Of a DNA stretch of 64,000 bases, positions 25,430-36,099 are shown in pieces. Below the pieces are notes generated by a model. That model saw only the letters and a list, made by a program, of their open reading frames with translations, was not told the DNA's origin and did not search any database. The DNA is taken from NCBI GenBank assembly GCA_028023455.1, contig JAQFVV010000056.1, positions 2,482,001 to 2,546,000 on the forward strand. Reading direction: 5' to 3'. Within the stretch, counting starts at the first letter, position 1. Every line of letters begins with the position of its first letter. A program made the translations under genes and the position numbers. The DNA is from Epiperipatus broadwayi. Its lineage: Eukaryota; Onychophora; Udeonychophora; Euonychophora; Peripatidae.

Positions 25430-26060
25430 AGTAGCAGCACTTATATGGTTGCCTGGCAAAGATGTTTTGCAAATGGTTAACTAGCTCTGCGAATCAAAAC
25501 CTTGTGAAAAAGTACCTTATCAGAAATTAAAAGAGAAGTTGAGCACATATTTTAAACCCACAATATCAAATTTGGTGGAAAATTTACAATTTAGAACTAG
25601 AAGATAGGCACCACATAAGAAATACCAAGATGATGACATGGCATTAAGAATATTAGCTAAAGTATGTAACTTTAATGTTGAGCTAGATAACTTATTTCTT
25701 AGACAATTGTTATGGGAAATGACTAACAGTAATCTAAATCAAGTTCTATTTTGTGAGTCTGAGTTGACATATAAATATGCAGTTGAAAAATATATCACCC
25801 ATGAATTAATTATGAAAAATGGTACAGAATTTTAAAACAGGAATGATGCATTAAAATTTTCAATAATAGTAAACAAAACAGAAGCTGAAACTTCAAACTG
25901 AAAAACAGTCCAAATAAGGCTTGCATATGTTTTGGGGAGAAAGATTATGTGAAAAAAAGCTGCAAGATTAAAAATGAAAGATGTCATGCTTGTGGCATAG
26001 ATTAACATTTATTACATATTTGTCCAAATAAAAACAATAAAACTGAGTTATATTCAGACT
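25430..26060 (+). pseudogene. Gypsy gag remnant with zinc knuckles
   Basis: The capsid-like part reads LPGKDVLQMVN and, in the clean frame 25638-25835, NVELDNLFLRQLLWEMTNSN. The nucleocapsid part (about 25908-26040) contains CICFGEKDYVKKSCK followed by RCHACGIDxHLLHICP, two CCHC-like knuckles with a stop at the x position. The protein would package element RNA. Several stops break it. Confidence 0.7.
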
Positions 26061-26099
26061 CTAAACTGTGGTGAAGAAGTGCCAAGAAAAAAAAACTGG

Positions 26100-27360
26100 T
26101 ATTAAAAAGATAAATGACATGGATAACAATTATATTTAGCTGGATGTATTTATATACACTAAAAACAATAACATGGAGATAATTAGCAGTGAAGGATTGT
26201 CATTGATATCACATAGTGGTTGGCTAAATATAGTTGGGAAGCATAAAAGAATTGATGTAGTAATAATTGATGTGAACAGTAACAGAAAAGAGATGTACAG
26301 CTAAGTAACAGTTAATGTGAATTCTAGAATAAGATTTGTATCTCTTTATATTGTGAAGCATGATCTCATTCCTATTTCAGGAAGAAATTTGTTTAAAATA
26401 TTGGAAATTCAGTTTAGATTAACATAAAAAAGTGCTGTTAGAGGTCCAAATTAAACACTCACAATTATTTAAGTCAAGACCATCAGAGCTAAAAATATAG
26501 CTGGTCAATGTAGAACTTGTAAAAGATACACAAATGATTGCATGTAGTCTATGTAAAGTCCCATTTCTGTTAAAGCCAAAAGTAAAAGAAATAATTCATG
26601 AACTGATGAAAAGAGGCATTTCAATACTAATAAAAGAGTCATCTAGGGTCAGTCCAGTTATAATTCTGCTGAGCCCAGATGGGGTCATTTATTTATGTGG
26701 AGACTACTGTGTGACACTGAAAAAATGTTTTAAAAGACCTTATCCTTTACCAATGTGCATGAGATACTAGTATCATTACAAAAGGCAATTTTTTTTGCTA
26801 AAATTGATTTAACACCCATATTCTATTAAATTCCTCTCATGACTAGAATGGCTGGATTGTTATCTATATGCATTCAGAAGTGCAACAAATTACCCTATGG
26901 GATAACAATAACACCAAATCTGTTTCAGGAAAAAATGGATAGCTTGTTTCAAGGAATAGAAAGTGTCATTCTTTACCTTGATGAAATCTTAATAACTGCT
27001 GAAATACAAAGTGAATTATCAGTTTATGTATATAAAGTTTGTGCCACATTGGATTAAATTGGTGTGAGATTAAATGTATCTGGACTGCCATAAAAATTAA
27101 GTTTTTGGGACATGTAATCAATTGTAAAGGAAAATACTCAAAGCCATAAAAGTAAAAGCTATAAAAAATATTACAAAACCAAAGAACATCAAAGATTTAC
27201 AGGCGTTTTTAGGTGTACTTAATTTTTTTTTTAGTTTTCTAAAAGGAAAGTCACATGTTATTACCTCATTATACCAAACTGCGAGTAAAGAACAATGATG
27301 GAAGTGGATTGCATAGAATGAAAACATTTTCAAAAGAGATGAGGACCAATTAACTTTTAA
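26100..27360 (+). pseudogene. Gypsy protease and reverse transcriptase remnant
   Basis: After a poorly preserved protease region (ISGRNLFKILEIQF, the usual ILGRxWL area, near 26375), the RT appears as VKEIIHELMKRGIS, FKRPYPLPMC, FFAKIDLTPIFYxIPL, CNKLPYGITITPNLFQEKMD and VILYLDEILITA (near 26965). The catalytic YLDD reads YLDE, so one metal-binding aspartate is lost. KHIKDLQAFLGVL-like residues (PKNIKDLQAFLGVLN, about 27181-27225) mark the RT connection. Frames shift several times. Confidence 0.8.
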
Positions 27361-27399
27361 TTAGTTATTCATTTACTATCACAGTGATTAGGAAGTTAC

Positions 27400-27640
27400 T
27401 GTTATAACTGAAGCCTCAGAATGTGGATGAGGGATGTAAAATCACCTTATTGTTGTGGAGATGAATATCTGGTAGCTGACATCTCTAGAACACTGATGGC
27501 TGCTGAAAAGAACTACAGTGAACTTGACAAAGAAGCTTTAGCAATAATTGTTTTTGTTAAAAAGTTCCATCAATAAGTTTTTGAACATGAATTTAAAATT
27601 TACAGGATCACTGTCCTTTGTTGAGTATTCTAGGGAACTT
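27400..27640 (+). pseudogene. Gypsy RNase H remnant
   Basis: AEKNYSELDKEALAIIVFVK (27504-27563) is the canonical Ty3/Gypsy RNase H block, followed by KFHQxVFEHEFKIY. It would remove RNA from the RNA-DNA hybrid during replication. Stops on both sides show it is not functional. Confidence 0.8.
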
Positions 27641-27989
27641 GAAAAAGGTTCATGAACATGCTTGTCAAAGAATGATTAGTTGGATTAAAGTATTGGTAGT
27701 AAATAATTATTAACATTTATAAACTGGGTAAAGAAATTGGCCATATTGACACACTGTTAAGATTACCAGATACATCTGAGTTTGAGCATAAAATTAGGGA
27801 AATAAATCATAAAACATTGAAAACAGTGTATTGAATAGTACTTTAGAAGCCAAATGGACTAAAAGAGATTACAAACATTAGAGAAATTGATTGCACATAA
27901 ATAGCCTAAAACTAATTATGTTACAAAATCTATATGGAATATATGCAAAAGCTTGACAATGCATAACAATTGTATCCTAATGACAGATT

Positions 27990-28570
27990 GTGTACTTATA
28001 CTAACTGAACACCAAAACAAGTACCAGATTTATTTCATAGAGGGCACCTGGGAGTAATTAGAATGAAGGAATTAGCATGATCATATGTGTGGTAGTCAAA
28101 TATGAGCCCGGAAATTGAATGGACAATTAAACATTATAGAGACTGCCAATTTACCACTAAGTTGCTGCCAAAATGACTAGAATCTTGTCCAAAAGCAAGC
28201 CAACTTTGGAAAAGATTACCTGGACCAGACCATTGAAAGGTTATAATTTTTTATAGTGATTGACTTGTAAATGAAAATGGACAGAGTACAAAAGTGCAGA
28301 TTATACTATTAAATCTTTAAGTGAAATATTTTCCTAGGACAAATACCCTGAAACAATGGTGTTGAATAATGAAGCCAATTTCTTGTCATTGCAGTTTAAA
28401 GACTTTTTTGCTATTAATGGCATATCCCTTTTAGTCAAGTGGCACAACAAAAAAGCAGTACAACAATTAAAGACCACACTGAATAAAAACTCCTATAAAG
28501 ATATCAACAAAGTTTTTGGCAGATGCCATGTTTTTCCACCATTTTATTCTTTGTACATCTACTAAAAGGA
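27990..28570 (+). pseudogene. Gypsy integrase remnant
   Basis: The N-terminal HHCC domain is visible as HRGHLGVIRMKELA (about 28037-28078), then YVWWSNMSPEIEWTIKHYRD and CQFTTK. A degenerate catalytic core follows, with the frame 28356-28565 containing FKDFFAINGIS and LVKWHNKKAVQQLKTTLN, which resemble the core end (xFCxxNGI). Stops lie between the two domains. Confidence 0.7.
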
Positions 28571-29109
28571 TGCTGTCCAAAATGATAATGCATCAAAAGT
28601 TTTATGCATATATTTCAGTAAAATTGATGAGACTGTATGGATATAAGATATTCTGAAAAAAAGGTGGCTTTCCAGAATGATATTAAAGATTATATCAAAA
28701 CAATTAATATTAATTTAATTGACTAATGGAAACCAAATGAGAAAATATGTTAATCATTTAATAGGTCATCAAAATGATTCATTAAAGACAATAAACATTG
28801 ATAGAAAATCTGTCTGATGAAGTGAGTACTCTGATAAAAGATGATTGCACAAAATCATCCTATACTCACAAGATATAGAGTCACTGAATAATAAGAAGAC
28901 AAATAAAATGATATAACTGAAATAAATAATAATTTTGATGAGTCAGCAACTATTTTTAAAACAATCTCAACATGAAGAGAGAAAAAAGAATCAAGATGAA
29001 GAAAAGCTTGTACTTCCACTAAGATATGTAAGAGATTGTTGATTAGCTCAAAGGCTGCAAGATTATATTTGTGACTAAACAGACAATTTTTCAGAGTGAG
29101 ATGAGAAGT

Positions 29110-29570
29110 TGGACTGTCTACAAAAGTTATAACACAGTATGTGTGGATATGTATATATGTATATACTTATTTATTTATAAATAAAGTTTCTATATTTAAT
29201 GTAATTACAGTCAGACAGCATATGAATAAATTTACACATTAAATATATTTTAGAAAATTTACATGTGATAAGCATGCATAGGACATAATAAATTTAATGT
29301 ATGATAAAGTATTCAGATTAATGCAGAAACTGAATTGATCTATAAAAATCTAATAAAATTGTATTCGTGTGTGTATAAAAAGTGTAGTAAAGATAACATA
29401 GTTACACTGCTTGAATATAAGTCTACAATTAGAGATATTATTTTCTAAGAATATTAAATGCTTTAATTTTTGTCTACTTATATATATTAGTTTGTCACAA
29501 ATGAATAAACTCTTGCTTTAAGTTTCATTTGGGTCTGATGGTTTCTTTGTTATAAATACATTGATACTAT
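29110..29570 (+). repeat. 3' LTR of the Gypsy element
   Basis: It starts TGGACTGTCTACAAAAGTTA just after the polypurine tract. It shares AATAAAGTTTCTATATTTAA, GATAAGCATGCAT, CTTTAAGTTTCATTT and TTGATACTAT with the 5' LTR. It is longer because of a segment at about 29350-29500 that is missing from the 5' copy. Confidence 0.75.
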
Positions 29571-29689
29571 CCAAGTAGCATCATACCTATTTTTGTATGA
29601 ATTTTGATATTTTATTTTATGAAGATGACATTACTTTCATGATGTTAGCAATCTATGAGGTCAGTAGTATGGCAAAATTAAAAAAAAAA

Positions 29690-30890
29690 GCTATAGTAAA
29701 TAGTTGCTTGATTATCAAAATAGTGGTTACAAATTGCATATCCTTGAAGTTTATCTCATGGGCCTAAAATTGAGACACTAGTATATATTGTCCTTTCCCT
29801 TTTAACATTTTTCTAAAAAAAATCATAATATATTCTTTTTTTACAAACTCCCACAAGTCTATGTCCTCTCTCATTTCTATTACAATAACCAAATTTATCT
29901 ATAGCACTTTCATCTTTCATTTATTTACCAATTCTAGCATTAAAGTCTCCCATAACAATTTTAAAATGTTGTTTAGTCTGATCAAAAGCCTTTTGTACAT
30001 CCATATAAAAATCTTCTACTACTTCATCACTATGAGAGCTTGTTGGAACATAAACCTGAATTATCTGCACTTGATATCTGCTATTAAGTTGAATAATTAA
30101 TCTTGCCACTCTGTCCAATACACCATTAATCTCCACAATGTTAGTCTTCCACTTTTTATTTATAATAAATCCTATTCCACTTGTATTTCGAATATTTGTG
30201 CCTTTGTAGTAGAGTACCTGTCTACTTTTTAAATCAATTGACTTTTCACATTTTCTTCTAACTTCACAAAATTTAATAATGTCCCATTTAATATGAGAAA
30301 GTTCTTCCAATTCTTGAAATGTTGTTTCATTTGAAAGTTATCTGAAGTTGTAAGTACCTAAATAAAAAGTCATCATCTAATGGCAGCCAGGATCCACAAT
30401 TAGGGAATTTTTATCACTCTCTGCCTTTGACCACCTACCACTGCCTTGGTTGGTCAATTTATAACTTCCTGGGAATAAGGTCCATGATTTATTTTTGTTT
30501 GTTATGGTTGTGTATGTATATTAGAATTTTTTTTTCATTTATACAAACATTAATTCTGCCTTATCAGGCAACTGAAAAGAAAGAACGTAATGTTGCTTGA
30601 TCTTAAACTCAGAGGTAAAAAGCCAATAAACTCTCAATGCTGGCTAATGTATGTTGGTGGGCAGCACATCCATGTTCATATATTATATGAATAATCACAT
30701 AGTAATGACAACTGAAATGACAAGAATGTATGGAGAGGTCTTTAGCAATTTGCCCTGCTTGTTCCTTTAAAGCCTCCAAAAAAAAATCAAAGTGTCTCCT
30801 TTCAGTTAGCTGTAAACCTCTTTCTGCAGCCATATTTATGTGTATATACCAATATATACAAACAAACATATACATACCTTCATATAAGCA
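29690..30890 (-). mobile_element. RTE-type LINE copy B (5' region and endonuclease)
   Basis: The minus-strand copy holds the LINE 5' region and endonuclease and is truncated before the RT. The 5' region (30400-30890) aligns with 8486-8990 of copy A. It includes GAACAAGCAGGGCAAATT, ATGAACATGGATGTGCTG and GCAGAGAGTGATAAAAA. The border near 29690 lies about 120 bp downstream of the Gypsy 3' LTR. Confidence 0.8.
29921..30340 (-). pseudogene. LINE endonuclease domain, long open frame (copy B)
   Basis: This is an open 129-codon frame with the endonuclease landmarks LSHIKWDIIKFCEVRRK, NTSGIGFIINKKWKT, YQVQIIQVYVPTSSHSD and FKIVMGDFNARIGK. The MGDFNA block is the catalytic signature of this family and is intact here, unlike in copy A. 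The frame then breaks but continues as FGYCNRNERGHRLVGVC. The long frame suggests a younger copy than A. Confidence 0.85.
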
Positions 30891-31244
30891 TTTAAGGTAA
30901 ACAAATTATCACTATGAAGTGAAATATAAATTACTAAAACTGTGATCATTATATTCTAATCTAACAGACTATTGAAAAGTTACATGAAAGATGGGATTTT
31001 GAAACCTCATCTCAATACTTGTGCTAAATTTCATTCTTCACAATTTTCTAGATATCAGATTTTATATCTATAACAAAATTTTTATTTTAAACTGTATAAA
31101 CAATAATTTATTAGTTTATTGTTCAAGAATCCAGAAGTTTCAGAGCTGAAGCCACAATTCATGAACCTTCAGCTCTAGAATTTGTCACTCATCTACTGTG
31201 CTAAATCATATGGGACATGTTAAGCTATGATAGATAAAATTAGT

Positions 31245-31800
31245 AATATTTTTATATTGAATTATTTCCATAATCTAATATGAGCATTGAATGTCTTTAG
31301 AAAAAAAATATTTTTATTTATTCCAAATACCTTCAACTGTTACTAATAGCACATCAAACAGATTAGTATATGCACAACATTCAGGAGGTATTATTCTCCA
31401 CTCTTTTTCGTGTATTTCTGGCTTGATCAGTAACAGTACTAGCATGGGATTCGAACCTGGATCCTTAGATTCTTGAGTATTGAATTTTAAGGTAAAGCTC
31501 TAACCAACTGAGCCATCCTGCCAAAGACTGAGTTGGTTAGAGCATTATCTTAAAATTCAATACTCAAGAATCTAAGGGTCCAGGTTCAAATCCAATGCTA
31601 GCAGTGTCACTGGTCAGGCCAGCAACACCTGAAGAAGAGGAGAGAATAATACCTCTCAGAAACATTGTGGATATACTAACCTGTTTGATGTGCTATTACT
31701 AACAGTTGAATGTGTTTGAAATATTTAAATAAAGTTAAATTTTTCTAAAGACATTCAATACTCATATTAGATGATGGAAATAGTCCAATATAAAAATACA
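31245..31800. mobile_element. head-to-head inverted pair of tRNA-SINEs (composite fold-back)
   Basis: Two copies of one SINE face each other with their tRNA heads at the centre (about 31510-31530). The left copy is on minus, the right on plus. Each arm, from the centre outward, carries an A box (GAGTTGGTTAGAGC), a B box (GGTTCRAATCC), the GGAGAATAATACCTCT block, GTGCTATTACTAACAGTTGA and AAATATTTAAATAAAG. Beyond the SINE the arms share a further inverted segment (ACATTCAATACTCATATTAG, GATGATGGAAATAG, CAATATAAAAATA). The same outer segment is present in the second composite at 50.1 kb. Confidence 0.85.
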
Positions 31801-32376
31801 ACCAAAATACCATCATCACCAACCTTCAGAAAAACATAAAGTTAGTCAGTCTTAATATGAATACTTAAATAAGATGATAGGAATCTTTTTTATTATAAAA
31901 TCTTAAAATCTATTACCATTGAATTATAATAAAAAAGGTTGTGTCTTAGCCCAGCTGATGAGAAGGTGGAGATCCCTGAAACCATAACCTATATTGTTGA
32001 AAGTTGTCATTATAACTGGCTTTGGAGAAAATGATCAAAGTTCTCAGTGGTGAAATTGTTAGATTGAGAACAAAAGTGGATCAAATTATTGTAAATCTTT
32101 TTAAAAGACTATGATTCATAGGAGTAGAAACACTCTAGTGGAGAGCTGACTTTTCAATGAAAATTTTTCATATTCACTTCCCCCATCATTAGTGTAGCTT
32201 TGAGAGCTATGTTACGATTTTTATAATAAGAATTATTATGTGCACACTGTACTCTTTTCATCCATTCTTTTATTATTAACTAAAGTTTGACTAATTGTAA
32301 ACCAAAAAGGTGGAATCAAACTTGTAAATTGTGCCCACTGTTTTTTTGGACAACTAATGTTGCTTTATATATATAT

Positions 32377-32527
32377 AATATACAAACCATTATACAATTA
32401 CAAATATCCAGTAACGCCCTCTGTTTAAAGATCTATATCTCAATAATAGGTTTGCTATTATTGAGATATAGATCTTTAAACAGAGGGCGTTACTGGATAT
32501 TTGTAATTGTATAATGGTTTGTATATT
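32377..32527. repeat. perfect 151 bp palindrome (73 bp arms, 5 nt loop)
   Basis: Arms 32377-32449 and 32455-32527 are exact reverse complements around the loop GTTTG. From the outside in, the left arm reads AATATACAAACCATTATAC, AATTACAAATATCC, AGTAACGCCCTCTG, TTTAAAGATCTATATCTC, AATAATAG. Overlapping frames on both strands therefore give the same peptide and are an artefact of symmetry. The exact match indicates a very recent fold-back element or continuing arm correction. Confidence 0.97.
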
Positions 32528-32599
32528 TTCTATAATTATTTCAGTTAGTGTTAACAGTAACTTTCTTTTCATATATATATATATATTATGCATAAGCAA

Positions 32600-34090
32600 A
32601 TAGTGTTAACATTGAAAATTTGCTATAAGAAAATATTTTAAAGGACTGAAAATAATAATAAACATGTTATTAAATAATCATATTATATAAGTATTAAAAT
32701 TATATTCCTTGATGTTCAACAATACTTGTTTATATAAACACTATAGCATAGATCATGTAAATGATAAACAATCACATACATTTGTACTCTGTATAGTTTA
32801 ATTCAATGATAGACTGATAGACTACTCCAATCTCTTTTTTTCAGTACTCAAATTCTTATAAGGTCCTGAGCAATAGAGCATTTGACCATTTTTTCATAAT
32901 ACTTTAGTTTATTCAACATATAATTAAACTATAGCAGCTTTCTATTCTAATGATATCTATAGCAAGTTTGATGAATCAGTCCTTGTTGTGTAGTAATGAA
33001 TTTAAATCCCTATCCCTAAACAGTTTGTGGTTTTGTTTTTATCAGTAATTCTTGACATACAAAATCGGAACTATAATATGGTTATGTATCATGAATCAAT
33101 CTTTCTAATTCTGTTTTAATATCCATACTAAAAGACTGAAATTTAAAGTTTTTAAAGGAAGTTAATCTGCTTGAACTGTTTGTTATAAAGATCTGACTGT
33201 GCTTCAGTAATAATACATTTTAGTACTGTCAGTTTTTTTATTTGTAAGCTCCTTTTTTTTCTAATTAGAAAAGTTAATAATAACAAATTATTTAACATTT
33301 TAGTTTACATCTTATATATAAAACCCCTAATTTCTCTATAATCTGATTGGTGAATGTATGTTTATGCATAATGCTGTCATGTATCAAATTTACAACCAAT
33401 TTTTAAAAAAATTAAGTTTATGTGAAGAAAGTAATTCTGCCACTAATAAATGTTTGGGAAAAAAATCAGTGTATGTGCTTTTAACTACAGAAGTATAGTA
33501 TTTAAATCATGAAGAAAATCTGATCACAGTACATAAATCCAGGTTTGAAATGAGATATTTAGTGAGGAGATAAATAGATGCTATAATATTGGTATTTACA
33601 TTAAGTTTTGGTTAGTGTGTAATTGAAGTTGAAACAATGGCATTTCAGGATGGTATACAATTCTCACATTTATTTATATATTAAAATCTTTTGTTTAATT
33701 TACATTAAATCTTAAAAAAAATTTGTTACAGCAAACAATTAAAAAAACCATGGCTTATTTAGGCTGGGTACATTTCGTAATATATAATAAAACAAGAGCA
33801 ACTCTCAACTCTAGTTCCATCTACAATATGTTTGAGTATTTAGTCAATTTTACTATAAATGGTCCCAGTTTATGAAATTCACATTCAAAATGAAAAGTTT
33901 AGAATGCTTTTTTTTTTTTTTTTTTTTAAAGTTTATTTACATTAAAATCAGTATGGTTACAATATATATATATATATAACCACATATGACTAGTACAAAA
34001 TTAAATTAAATAATATTTATGGGATATGCATTTAGGCAATAAATATTAGCAATATTTTAATAATAAAATTATTAAATTCAATAAATTATT
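32600..34090. other. AT-rich stretch without identifiable gene
   Basis: I see only AT-driven frames and a T20-like run at 33910-33927. Nothing is recognisable. Confidence 0.5.
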
Positions 34091-34149
34091 GCTGAAAGGC
34101 ATATATAGTACTAAAGATTACCTTTTAAGTTTTTACTAAATTTTTTATT

Positions 34150-34320
34150 TAAGTGTAATGAAAGACCAACTGATGAGTGCTGATTTAGCATGAAATATGG
34201 ATATTGGTGATTATTTATCTTTTCAATGTGTGTGATCAAGTATGTCAGCAATATGAGATAACATGGATGGTTGAGGATCATGTGAAAGTCTGAGTTCAAA
34301 CCCCCTATATATTACATATT
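34150..34320. repeat. interspersed repeat, copy 1 (partner at 60.65 kb)
   Basis: About 160 bp (GACCAACTGATGAGTGCTG, TTTAGCATGAAAT, TTGGTGATTATTTATCTTTT, CATGTGAAAGTCTG, TATATATTA) matches 60658-60815 in direct orientation. AGTTCAAACCCCC near its end looks like a B box, so a SINE origin is possible. Confidence 0.65.
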
Positions 34321-34899
34321 GGATTGCAGATATGAAAAAGTCTGTACTGTAGGAAAAATTCAAAATGGAGCTGAGCATGTACTATATTGGCACCAATAAT
34401 TTATTAGTATTCCAAGCCAGAAGTAAAAGTTGCTAGGATACTAGATTTATAGTTGCTGACCTAGAGTCATAATTGTTCAAGCAGATTGGCTAGATGTTAT
34501 GATGTTTTGAATTTCAGTTTTTAGCTTGAATAGTAAAATGAATTTAAAGATCGTTGCTGGATGTATAACTGCATTAATACCAAGTATCAATGATAAAGGC
34601 AAAAGCCATAAAGTGGTAGAGCTGACGATTTAAATGCATGATCATTTTAGTAATCACTGATTGCTCAAGTTTACTATAAATGACCCTAGAGTAGAGAGCT
34701 ACTCTTGTTTTTTCATATATCATGTCAAAAATAAATTTGTATATAATAATTCATATGTTAGAATTATACAGCTCTATTTAATGACATTAAACATAAAATT
34801 AGAAATTTGATTATAATTATAACAGTGAACGTGATTAAATACAGAAATGCCTTTGCAAAATGTAATAAATAATAGAACAACCGAAAGAGAAAGTCATAG

Positions 34900-35008
34900 G
34901 AAAAACTTTTTTTTTATTTATAGGTCAAATGCGTTGACCGGGAAGCGAACCCGGGCTGGCTGCTTGGAAGGCAGATGTGCTAACCAGTAGGCCACCAAAG
35001 AAAAACTT
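34900..35008 (-). mobile_element. retroposed tRNA-Gly-like sequence (short SINE) with target duplication
   Basis: GAAAAACTT at 34900-34908 and 35000-35008 flanks a 91 bp minus-strand insert. Read on minus it contains TTTGGTGGCC, GGTTAGCACAT, the anticodon arm CTGCCTTCCAAGCAG (anticodon TCC) and a perfect T arm CCGGGTTCGCTTCCCGG, then TCAACGCA and a short tail ending in a run of A. The D, anticodon and T arms fit tRNA-Gly(TCC). The 5' acceptor strand is truncated, so this is a retroposed copy, not a working tRNA gene. Confidence 0.85.
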
Positions 35009-35720
35009 CTTAAACTATTTTATAGATGGAAGATTTACCAAATAATCAAAAAAATGTCCTTGGAAAAAATAGCAGATAGAAACCATGATATCTACAAATC
35101 CTGAAATTGAAATATATATATATGTACACACACATTAATTTTAAAAAAAAAATGTTTAACTAAAAGTAGTATTAAAAAAAGAGATATTTGGGCACCATTT
35201 TCTAGGCTAGTAGCAACTTTTAACAAACTATTAAAAAAAAAAAGGCTAAATATATATATATTTAAAATATTAGTTAATTAAGCTTAGACATTTAATGTTA
35301 ATTAGTTTAAGAGATTAATTATATTGCTACAGTTATACAAGCACACACACATATACTGCACATATTTATAAAAGTGTGTACGGATATAAAAGAAATAAAC
35401 AAAAAAGCGTAGCTATGTTATTACGTTTTTTTGATTAAATTAGAATATAAAATCTGCATGATTACATTTACTGATGAATATAACATCAACCAATTTCATT
35501 AACAAATGGCAAAAGTAATAGTAGAAATAACTAAATAGAACCTTTTGAGTTTGGAAAGGTCTCTTTTTAACTTTTTTGCAGTTTGATTACCATTTTCACT
35601 TTTCTGTTCTTTCTTCTTCATTTACCTACAATTAGTATGTTAATGCCTCTAAGGCTGCCACCATATGCCTCAGCTATCAGGGGATTATCAAATGCTCTGG
35701 TATGTTTCTCGCTTGGCTAA

Positions 35721-35897
35721 GATTTCTTCACATCTGATGAAAGAGACTTGTTGGCTAATGTGCTGTCACGACACTATGTAGCGTTTCTGATTGCAAATCT
35801 CAGTAAAATGTGTAAAAAGCCGCAAACTGCTCAGATTCTCATTGGGGTGATGTCAGAAAATGAAAATCAGCGAAGCGTCACTGGACAGACAGGTTGG
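35721..35897 (+). CDS. weak candidate exon, unknown protein
   Basis: A 57-codon open stretch sits in a locally GC-richer block (35640-35960). It reads SDERDLLANVLSRHYVAFLI, ANLSKMCKKPQTAQILIG and VMSENENQRSVTGQ, with balanced composition unlike surrounding frames. An acceptor-like TTTCTCGCTTGGCTAAG precedes it, and CAG followed by GTTGGT near 35890 could be a donor. I do not recognise a family. It may instead be part of an unrecognised element. Confidence 0.25.
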
Positions 35898-36099
35898 TAA
35901 TGATGAGTCAGATCTTAAGTTGTGAGTTGATCGATCTCGGCTTAAAAGTAAACAAAATGGAAAGTTAATGTAAAAGACTTGATTAGTAAGAACTCAATCT
36001 ATATGCTATTTTTAATAGGTTATAATGCCATAAAAACGCTCGGCAAATTCAAAAGATAGCCAAATCTAGATTTTACGGGAAAAAAAGAAACTAGCTGAA

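Larger units (their letters stand above)
24326..29571 (+). mobile_element. Gypsy (Ty3-like) LTR retrotransposon, decayed, both LTRs present
   Basis: Related sequences at 24326-24650 and 29110-29570 act as 5' and 3' LTRs in direct orientation. Between them lie remnants of gag, protease, RT, RNase H and integrase in Ty3/Gypsy order on plus. A purine-rich tract (AGAGTGAGATGAGAAG, 29094-29109) directly precedes the 3' LTR, as a polypurine primer should. The coding part is full of stops and frameshifts. LTR divergence of very roughly 15-20% by eye indicates an old insertion. A 399 bp hAT MITE interrupts the leader at 25001-25399. Confidence 0.85.

Noticed and set aside
31512-31620. Pair of divergent tRNA genes.
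   Set aside because: A and B boxes are present, but the sequences continue into SINE bodies, and the stems and anticodon arm do not form a proper tRNA.
32287-32599. Two open frames on opposite strands with the same peptide ending.
   Set aside because: Both are read through the perfect palindrome at 32377-32527; the identity is a symmetry artefact, not a conserved protein.
34909-34999. Functional tRNA-Gly(TCC) gene.
   Set aside because: The 5' acceptor strand is truncated and does not pair, and the copy has an A tail and target duplication, so it is retroposed.
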